Shown: positions 55,078 to 60,222 of the stretch, one piece after another
Layout: every line of letters starts with the position of its first letter
Numbering within the stretch: the stretch's first letter is position 1
NCBI RefSeq assembly: GCF_012933465.1
Contig: NZ_JABBND010000029.1
Coordinates: 1-60,222, forward strand
Direction of reading: 5' to 3'
Length of the DNA stretch: 60,222 nucleotides
Source: Actinomycetospora sp. TBRC 11914
GTDB lineage: Bacteria; Actinomycetota; Actinomycetes; Mycobacteriales; Pseudonocardiaceae
The notes under the pieces: generated by a model
Told to the model about the DNA's origin: nothing
The model's input: only the letters and a program-made list of their open reading frames with translations
Databases searched by the model: none
Position numbers and translations under genes: made by a program

Positions 55078-56496
55078 TCAGCGGGCGTCCTCGCCGAGCT
55101 TGTGCACGCGGATCAGGTTCGTCTTCCCGGCGATCCCCGGGGGCGAGCCCGCGACGATGACCACCAGCTCGCCCGGTGCGAACCGGCCGATCTCCAGGAT
55201 CGACTCGTCGACCCGGCGGATCATCGCGTCGGTGGTCTCCTCCCACGGCACGAGGAACGTCTCCACCCCCCACGACAGCGCCAGCTGCGAGCGGATCTCG
55301 GCGACCGGGGTGAAGGCCAGCACCGGGAGCCGGGTGTGCAGCCGCGCCAGCCGCCGCACGGTGTCGCCGGTGCGGGTGAAGGCCACCAGGGCACGGGCGT
55401 TGAGCCGCTCCCCGATGTCGCGCGCCGCCGTCGTCACGACGCCCCGCTGGGTGCGCGGCACGTGCTGGATCGCGGGGACCGACGCCGGGCCGGACTCCAC
55501 CGCCTCGACGATCCGCGACATCGTCTGGACCGTCTCGATCGGGTAGTCGCCGACCGACGTCTCCCCCGAGAGCATCACCGCGTCGGCCCCGTCGAGCACC
55601 GCGTTCGCCACGTCGGAGGCCTCGGCGCGGGTCGGCCGGAAGTTGTGGATCATCGACTCGAGCATCTGCGTCGCGACGATCACCGGCTTGGCGTTCTCCC
55701 GCGCGATCTGCACCGCGCGCTTCTGCACCAGCGGGACGTCCTCGAGCGCGAGCTCCACCCCGAGGTCGCCGCGGGCCACCATGATCGCGTCGAAGGCCAG
55801 CACGATGGCCTCGAGCGCGTCGACCGCCTCGGGCTTCTCGAGCTTGGCGATGACGGGCAGCCGGGCGTCGTACTCGGACATGATCTTGTGGACGAGCTCG
55901 GCGTCGGCCGGGGACCGCACGAACGACAGCGCGATCATGTCGACGCGCAGCCCGAGCGCGAACCGCAGGTCGGCCTCGTCCTTCTCGCTCATGGCCGGGA
56001 CCGAGACGACGGTGCCCGGCAGCGAGATGCCCTTGTGGTCCGAGACCCGGCCGCCCTCGACGACGCGGCACACCACGTCGCGGCCCTCGACGTCGATGAC
56101 CTCCACCGAGACGTTGCCGTCGTCGATGAGCAGCGACTCCCCGGGGCGGACGTCGTCGGCGAGCCCGGGGTAGGTCGTCGAGACGCGGTCGTGCGTGCCC
56201 ACGACGTCGTCGGTGGTGATGCGCACGATCTCGCCGGTCGCCCACATCTGCGGACCGTCGGCGAACGACCCGAGCCGGATCTTCGGGCCCTGCAGGTCGG
56301 CCAGGATGCCGACGGCGTGCCCCTCGGCGTCCGCGGCCTCGCGCACGAGCCGGTAGATCTCCTGGTGCTGCGCGTGCTCGCCGTGGGAGAAGTTCAGCCG
56401 GGCGACGTCCATCCCGGCCCGGACGAGGGCGCGGATCCGCTCCGGGGAGGACGTCGACGGACCCAGCGTGCAGACGATCTTGGCGCGACGGCTCAC
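55078..56496 (-). CDS. pyk: Pyruvate kinase
   Basis: Makes pyruvate and ATP from phosphoenolpyruvate in glycolysis. From the GTG at 56494-56496 it has 472 residues, the usual actinobacterial size, beginning MSRRAKIVCTLGPSTSS. Key blocks are RLNFSHGEH, the catalytic lysine in VIAKLEKPEAV, the metal site MVARGDLGVE and VIVATQMLESMI. The GTG is preferred over an ATG three codons upstream because TACGAT lies 7 nt before it, giving a leaderless transcript. Divergent from an AI-2E family transporter. Confidence 0.96.
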   Translation of the reverse strand: MSRRAKIVCTLGPSTSSPERIRALVRAGMDVARLNFSHGEHAQHQEIYRLVREAADAEGHAVGILADLQGPKIRLGSFADGPQMWATGEIVRITTDDVVGTHDRVSTTYPGLADDVRPGESLLIDDGNVSVEVIDVEGRDVVCRVVEGGRVSDHKGISLPGTVVSVPAMSEKDEADLRFALGLRVDMIALSFVRSPADAELVHKIMSEYDARLPVIAKLEKPEAVDALEAIVLAFDAIMVARGDLGVELALEDVPLVQKRAVQIARENAKPVIVATQMLESMIHNFRPTRAEASDVANAVLDGADAVMLSGETSVGDYPIETVQTMSRIVEAVESGPASVPAIQHVPRTQRGVVTTAARDIGERLNARALVAFTRTGDTVRRLARLHTRLPVLAFTPVAEIRSQLALSWGVETFLVPWEETTDAMIRRVDESILEIGRFAPGELVVIVAGSPPGIAGKTNLIRVHKLGEDAR

Positions 56497-56580
56497 GCCC
56501 GCCATCGTACGGCCGCCTGCACCGATCCAGGAGGCCCGGGACACACCGCCGCGGGCGCACGCCGGCCGCGGACGGGCGAC

Positions 56581-56604
56581 GGCGGGCCGTGCGCACGGCC
56601 CGCC
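56581..56604. promoter_or_regulatory. Perfect 24-bp palindrome in the pyk/AI-2E divergent region
   Basis: Arms GGCGGGCCGTGC and GCACGGCCCGCC with no spacer. It lies 14 bp upstream of the TACCGT -10 box (56619-56624) of the transporter gene, thus covering its -35 zone. Candidate operator. Confidence 0.5.
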
Positions 56605-56631
56605 GACGCGGCCCCGGCTACCGTGGCGCGG

Positions 56632-57915
56632 GTGGCGACGTCGCACGGCGAGGCAGACCTGGCCCCCGCACGCCCGCCGCAGGCCGGGCACGACGCCGCC
56701 GACGGCTCCGACCCACGGACCACCGAGCCCGGTCCCACCGACACCGTTTCCACCGACCCCGCCGCGCCCGCCCGCTGGCGCGTGCCCCACGGCCTCGACA
56801 TCGCCGCCGGCCTCGCCTGGCGCACCCTGCTGATCGCCGCCGCGGCCTTCGTCGTCATCTACCTCGCGGCGACGTTCGCGCTCGTCCTGGTCCCCGTCGT
56901 GCTGGCCCTGATCGCGGCCTCGCTGCTGGCGCCCGAGGCGCACCTGATGAGCACCCGCATCCGGTGGATGCCGCACGCGGTGGCGACGGCGATCGTCGTC
57001 GTGGGCGGCCTCGCCGTCGTCGGCGGGGTCTTCACCGGGGTGGTGTTCGCGTTCATCTCCGGGCTGCCGGAGCTCACCAGCCAGCTGACGAGCAGCCTGT
57101 CGGAGATCCAGGCCTGGGTGCGCACCGGTCCGCTGGGCCTCGACAACCAGCAGTTCACCGCGATCGGCGACCAGCTCCTCGCGAGCGTGCGGTCGAGCCA
57201 GGCGACGATCGCGTCGAGCGCGCTCTTCGCGGTCAGCACGGTGGGCGAGCTGTTCACCGAGGGCCTGCTCACGCTGTTCACGCTGATCTTCCTCATCCAC
57301 GACGGCGGGACGATCTGGCGCTTCCTGCTCCGCGGCGTCCCCGGCCGGGTCCGCCGGCGGGCCGACCTCGCCGGCCGCCGCGCCTTCGCGTCGCTCGTCG
57401 GCTACACCCGCGCGATCGTCGTGGTCGCGTTCATCGACGCCGTGACGGCCGGCGTGGGGCTCTGGCTGATCGGCGTTCCGCTGGCCGTGCCGCTCGCCGC
57501 CCTGATCTTCTTCGGGGCGTTCGTGCCGACGGTCGGCGCCGTCGTCTCCGGCGCGGTCGCCGCGCTAGTCGCGCTGGTCAGCGGCGGCGTGACCGACATG
57601 CTGCTCGTCATCGCGCTGCTGCTCGCGGTGCAGAACCTCGAGGGCTACGTCCTCCAGCCGCTCTTCCTCGGCAAGTCGATCAAGCTGCACCCGCTCGCCG
57701 TCGTCCTGCCCATCGCGTGCGGGCTGGTCATCGCCGGCATCCCGGGCGCGCTGCTCGCGGTCCCGCTCGTGACGGTGCTCGACACCGGGCTCCGCTCGCT
57801 CACCCGGCCCGACGACGCGACCGTGGACCCGGCGACGATCAACCCCCTCGACCCGCGGTCGGCGCGCCCCGAGTTCGCCGACCCGAAGGTGGTCGTCGCG
57901 CCGACCGACGACTGA
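56632..57915 (+). CDS. AI-2E family transporter
   Basis: 427 residues with about eight hydrophobic segments, family PF01594-like. After a disordered N-terminus of about 50 residues come helices 1-2 (TLLIAAAAFVVIYLAATFALVLVPVVLALIAASLL) and a soluble region (residues 150-200). The conserved C-terminal blocks are FFGAFVPTVGAVVSGAVAAL and YVLQPLFLGKSIKLHPLAVVL. The E. coli member TqsA exports autoinducer-2; most relatives move other solutes or ions, so the substrate is open. GTG at 56632 is leaderless (TACCGT, 7 nt). Confidence 0.92.
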   Translation: MATSHGEADLAPARPPQAGHDAADGSDPRTTEPGPTDTVSTDPAAPARWRVPHGLDIAAGLAWRTLLIAAAAFVVIYLAATFALVLVPVVLALIAASLLAPEAHLMSTRIRWMPHAVATAIVVVGGLAVVGGVFTGVVFAFISGLPELTSQLTSSLSEIQAWVRTGPLGLDNQQFTAIGDQLLASVRSSQATIASSALFAVSTVGELFTEGLLTLFTLIFLIHDGGTIWRFLLRGVPGRVRRRADLAGRRAFASLVGYTRAIVVVAFIDAVTAGVGLWLIGVPLAVPLAALIFFGAFVPTVGAVVSGAVAALVALVSGGVTDMLLVIALLLAVQNLEGYVLQPLFLGKSIKLHPLAVVLPIACGLVIAGIPGALLAVPLVTVLDTGLRSLTRPDDATVDPATINPLDPRSARPEFADPKVVVAPTDD

Positions 57916-57924
57916 GCGCCGCGT

Positions 57925-58722
57925 CTACGGCGTCGCCGACGGGAACCGCGGCGGCCGCTTCTCGCGCAGCGCGGCCGCGCCCTCGACGACGTCGGGGCCC
58001 ATGAAGCAGAGCATCTCGTAGGCGGCGGACGCGTCGAAGGTCGGGCCGGCCGAGCGCAGCCAGCTGTTGAGCGACCGCTTGGTCAGCCGGATGGCCTGCT
58101 GGGCGCCGGTGGCGAGGACATCGGCGACCCGCAGCGACTCGTCGAGCACCTCGTCGCGGGGCAGCGCCTTGGCGACCATGCCGAGCCGCTCGGCCTCGGC
58201 GCCGGTGACCATCTCGCCGGTGAGCAGGTAGTAGCGGGCCTTGGCCATCCCGGCGAGCAGCGGCCAGATGATCGCGGCGTGGTCGCCGGCGGACACCCCG
58301 AGCTTGACGTGGCCGTCGCCGAGCTTGGCGTCCTCGGCGCAGATCGCGATGTCGGCGAGCAGCGCGACGACGACGCCGGCCCCGACCGCCACCCCGTTGA
58401 TCGCCGAGATGATCGGCTTCTCGCAGTTGATGATGTTGTACACGAGGTCGCTCATCTCGGAGAGCATGTGCGAGACGCGCTCGTGGTCGCCCGCCATGCG
58501 CTCCACCATCGCGAGGTCGCCGCCGGCGGAGAATGCCCGGCCGGCGCCGGTGATGACCGCGACCCGGGTCTCGGGGTCGCGGGACACGTCGGTCCAGACC
58601 CGGGCGAGCTCGCCGTGGAGCTGCTCGTCGGCCGCGTTGTACTTCGCCGGGTTGTCGATGGTGATCAGCAGGACGCCGTGCTCGCGGCGCTCGAACGTGA
58701 GCTGCTGGTAGTCCTCGTACAC
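57925..58722 (-). CDS. Enoyl-CoA hydratase/isomerase (crotonase) family protein, atypical active site
   Basis: 265 residues. The oxyanion-hole segments [10 protein letters not shown] and [17 protein letters not shown] are clear. The two glutamates of classical enoyl-CoA hydratases seem to be absent: the GCELA position reads GVVVA, and the PEI position reads GHVKLG. A different reaction on an acyl-CoA, such as ring cleavage, hydrolysis or isomerisation, is more likely than simple hydration. GTG at 58720-58722 has AAGGAG 6 nt upstream. It lies 41 bp after the BadH-like SDR gene in a presumed two-gene operon under a TetR regulator. Confidence 0.87.
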   Translation of the reverse strand: MYEDYQQLTFERREHGVLLITIDNPAKYNAADEQLHGELARVWTDVSRDPETRVAVITGAGRAFSAGGDLAMVERMAGDHERVSHMLSEMSDLVYNIINCEKPIISAINGVAVGAGVVVALLADIAICAEDAKLGDGHVKLGVSAGDHAAIIWPLLAGMAKARYYLLTGEMVTGAEAERLGMVAKALPRDEVLDESLRVADVLATGAQQAIRLTKRSLNSWLRSAGPTFDASAAYEMLCFMGPDVVEGAAALREKRPPRFPSATP

Positions 58723-58763
58723 GGTCGGCTCCTTCGGCTCGGACGGGGTGCGGGTGGCGGGGT

Positions 58764-59510
58764 TCAGCTCATCGACATGCCGCCGCTGACGGACAGGGTC
58801 TGCCCGGTGATGAACGAGGCCTCGTCGGACGCCAGGAACGACACGGCGTGCGCGATGTCGGCGGGCTGCGCGAGGCGGCGCAGCGGGATCGCGCGGATCA
58901 GCCCGTCGCGCAGCTTGTCGTTGCCCTCGACGACTGAGGCGAACAGCGCGGTGTCCGTCGGGCCCGGGCACACGCAGTTGACCCGGACCTGGTGGCGGGC
59001 CATCTCCCGGGCGGTGGTCTTGGTGAACGAGATGATGCCGCCCTTGGCCGCGGAGTACACCGCCTCCCCGGAGGATCCGACGCGGGCCGCGTCCGAGGCC
59101 AGGTTGACGACCGCCCCCGCCCCCTGCTCGGCCATCAGCGGCAGCACGGCGCGCGAGGTGTGGAGGACGCCGTAGAGGTTGATCCCGACGATGCGGTCCC
59201 AGTCGGCGGGGTCGGACTCGACGAACGGCCCGACCTTGTCCCACCCGGCGTTGTTGACCAGCACGTCGATCCGCCCGAACCGGTCCCGGGCCTCGTCGAC
59301 CATCGCGGTGACCGAGTCGCGGTCGGCGACGTCGGCGTGCAGGGCGATCGCGGCGCCGCCGAGGGCCTCGGCGGTCGCCTTCGCGGTGTCGGTGTCCACG
59401 TCGGAGACCACGACGGTGGCCCCTTCCGCGGTCAGCGTCTCGGCGATCGCCCGGCCGATGCCCTGCCCCGCCCCGGTGACGAGCGCGATCTTGTCCGGCA
59501 GCCGTCCCAT
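58764..59510 (-). CDS. Short-chain dehydrogenase/reductase, BadH-like
   Basis: A 248-residue classical SDR with TGAGQGIG, the NNAG motif in LVNNAGWDKVGPFVES, catalytic Ser in NLASDAARVGS and YSAAKGG. The segments NNAGWD, ASDAARVGSSGE and NCVCPGPTDTALF resemble BadH, the 2-hydroxycyclohexanecarboxyl-CoA dehydrogenase of Rhodopseudomonas. Together with the crotonase this suggests degradation of an alicyclic or aromatic acyl-CoA. ATG at 59508-59510 has GGAGGAG upstream. Divergent from the TetR gene, whose operator region it shares. Confidence 0.9.
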   Translation of the reverse strand: MGRLPDKIALVTGAGQGIGRAIAETLTAEGATVVVSDVDTDTAKATAEALGGAAIALHADVADRDSVTAMVDEARDRFGRIDVLVNNAGWDKVGPFVESDPADWDRIVGINLYGVLHTSRAVLPLMAEQGAGAVVNLASDAARVGSSGEAVYSAAKGGIISFTKTTAREMARHQVRVNCVCPGPTDTALFASVVEGNDKLRDGLIRAIPLRRLAQPADIAHAVSFLASDEASFITGQTLSVSGGMSMS

Positions 59511-59572
59511 GCTGTGCTCCTCCGCGTCGAGGCCAGGGGCCCCGGGGGACCCCGACGAGCGAACCAAGGTCC

Positions 59573-59584
59573 GACCCGCGGGTC
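59573..59584. promoter_or_regulatory. Putative TetR operator 1
   Basis: GACCCGCGGGTC, a perfect 12-bp palindrome in the 113-bp SDR/TetR divergent gap. Confidence 0.5.
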
Positions 59585-59594
59585 AATGGTCAGG

Positions 59595-59607
59595 GTCGAA
59601 GTTCGAC
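59595..59607. promoter_or_regulatory. Putative TetR operator 2
   Basis: GTCGAAGTTCGAC, a perfect 13-bp odd palindrome ending 2 bp before the TATGGT -10 box (59610-59615) of the TetR gene. It is well placed for autorepression. Confidence 0.5.
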
Positions 59608-59623
59608 GCTATGGTCAGATTTC

Positions 59624-60217
59624 GTGGGCCGGGTGCAGCGCAAGCGCGACGAGCGGGTGCGGCGCATCGTCGCGACCGCCGCCGACGTGCTCGGCGAGCG
59701 CGGCTACGAGGCGACCAACCTCGAGGACGTGGCCGCGCGCCTCGACCTCACCAAGGGGTCGCTCTACTACTACTTCGCCGGCAAGGACGAGCTGGCGACG
59801 GCCGCCGTCGAGACCCTCGGGAACGACTGGACCGCCCGGCTCGAGGAGATGCCGGCGACGGGGACGTGTGCCGAGCGGCTCCGGGCACTGCTGCGCGAGC
59901 ACATCGCGATCGCGGTGCGCGAGTACCCCGCGGCCCTGCGGCTGTTCCTCGTGCCGAACTCCTGGCCCGAGGGGCTGCGCGCCCGCATCCGGGAGCTGCG
60001 CCGTCGGCACGACCAGGTCTTCCGCCGGGTGGTGCGCGAGGGGGTCGAGGCCGGGGAGTTCGCCGTGGTCGACGAGGACGCCACCCTGCAGGCGATGCAC
60101 GCCGCGATGAGCCAGGCCCCGGTGTGGTGCTCCCAGCTGGCCGGCGAGGCCCAGGACCGGGCGATGGACGACCTGGCGGACGTCCTGATGAAGCTCTGTG
60201 CGCTACCGCGCTCGTGA
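59624..60217 (+). CDS. TetR family transcriptional regulator
   Basis: 197 residues. The N-terminal helix-turn-helix (RIVATAADVLGERGYEATNLEDVAARLDLTKGSLYYYFAGKDEL, about residues 14-56) is typical of TetR proteins controlling fatty-acid or aromatic acyl-CoA pathways (KstR2/FadR-like). The ligand domain has no recognisable signature. GTG at 59624 is leaderless (TATGGT, 8 nt). It is divergent from the SDR/crotonase pair, with two palindromes between, so it probably represses both. The stop TGA (60215-60217) lies in the start of a palindromic element. Confidence 0.92.
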   Translation: MGRVQRKRDERVRRIVATAADVLGERGYEATNLEDVAARLDLTKGSLYYYFAGKDELATAAVETLGNDWTARLEEMPATGTCAERLRALLREHIAIAVREYPAALRLFLVPNSWPEGLRARIRELRRRHDQVFRRVVREGVEAGEFAVVDEDATLQAMHAAMSQAPVWCSQLAGEAQDRAMDDLADVLMKLCALPRS

Positions 60218-60222
60218 GCACC
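60211..60222. repeat. CTCGTGAGCACTAA-family element, start of copy 3
   Basis: CTCGTGAGCACC at the very end of the window matches the inner arm of the elements at 16514 and 53447 and follows the same rule: it supplies a stop codon (TGA for the TetR gene). The rest is outside the window. Confidence 0.55.

Overview
The window is very GC-rich, uses GTG starts freely, and carries many leaderless promoters (a TANNNT hexamer 6-8 nt before the start codon). Its dynamin-like IniA/IniC pair, Rieske and DUF6529-type genes and glgX/treY/treZ set point to an actinomycete, most likely Pseudonocardiales (inferred from gene content; no rRNA is present). It reads as ordinary chromosome with several accessory islands. 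I see no tRNA, rRNA, CRISPR array, transposase or phage gene.

Layout. 1-7.1 kb: the 5' part of zwf, an ACT-domain/MFS exporter pair, an M50B-like protease, an FhuF-like Fe-S protein, and a membrane protein with a repeated GGxPT motif. 7.1-14.0 kb (minus strand): an NCS1 nucleobase-type permease with a zinc-ribbon tail followed by urease, ureA-ureBC(fused)-ogt-ureF-ureG-ureD, with a GlnR-like site upstream. 14.2-16.6 kb: a CDF metal exporter, an AAC(6')-like acetyltransferase and a methyltransferase. 16.6-29.6 kb (minus strand): the main accessory system. It has a LuxR/LAL regulator, then an operon of a 20-repeat Gly-rich protein, an IniA-like and an IniC-like dynamin GTPase, a second low-complexity repeat protein, and an Hsp70 ATPase fused to a transmembrane segment. 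A 16-bp palindrome, GAGTAG-n4-CTACTC, recurs at the operon and a related one lies before the regulator.

29.9-31.6 kb: an exported protein, a DUF6529-like membrane protein and a Rieske lipoprotein. 31.6-34.4 kb: a guanidine-I (ykkC) riboswitch, a guanidine hydrolase-like ureohydrolase and an APC permease. Urea made there could feed the urease. 34.5-37.0 kb: a methyltransferase, a TMEM175-like channel, a histidine phosphatase and a HIT protein. 37.1-41.8 kb and 49.6-51.4 kb: the glycogen-to-trehalose genes glgX-treY and, separately, treZ. Between them lie a ferric-reductase-like cytochrome pair, an aldo/keto reductase and a 1646-residue multidomain signalling protein. 51.4-60.2 kb: an SGNH hydrolase, an acyltransferase, a PatB-like lyase, pyruvate kinase, an AI-2E family transporter, and a crotonase/SDR pair divergent from a TetR regulator.

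Several families of short palindromic repeats lie at gene ends. They often supply the stop codon of the neighbouring gene, and one family sits in frame inside ureF.
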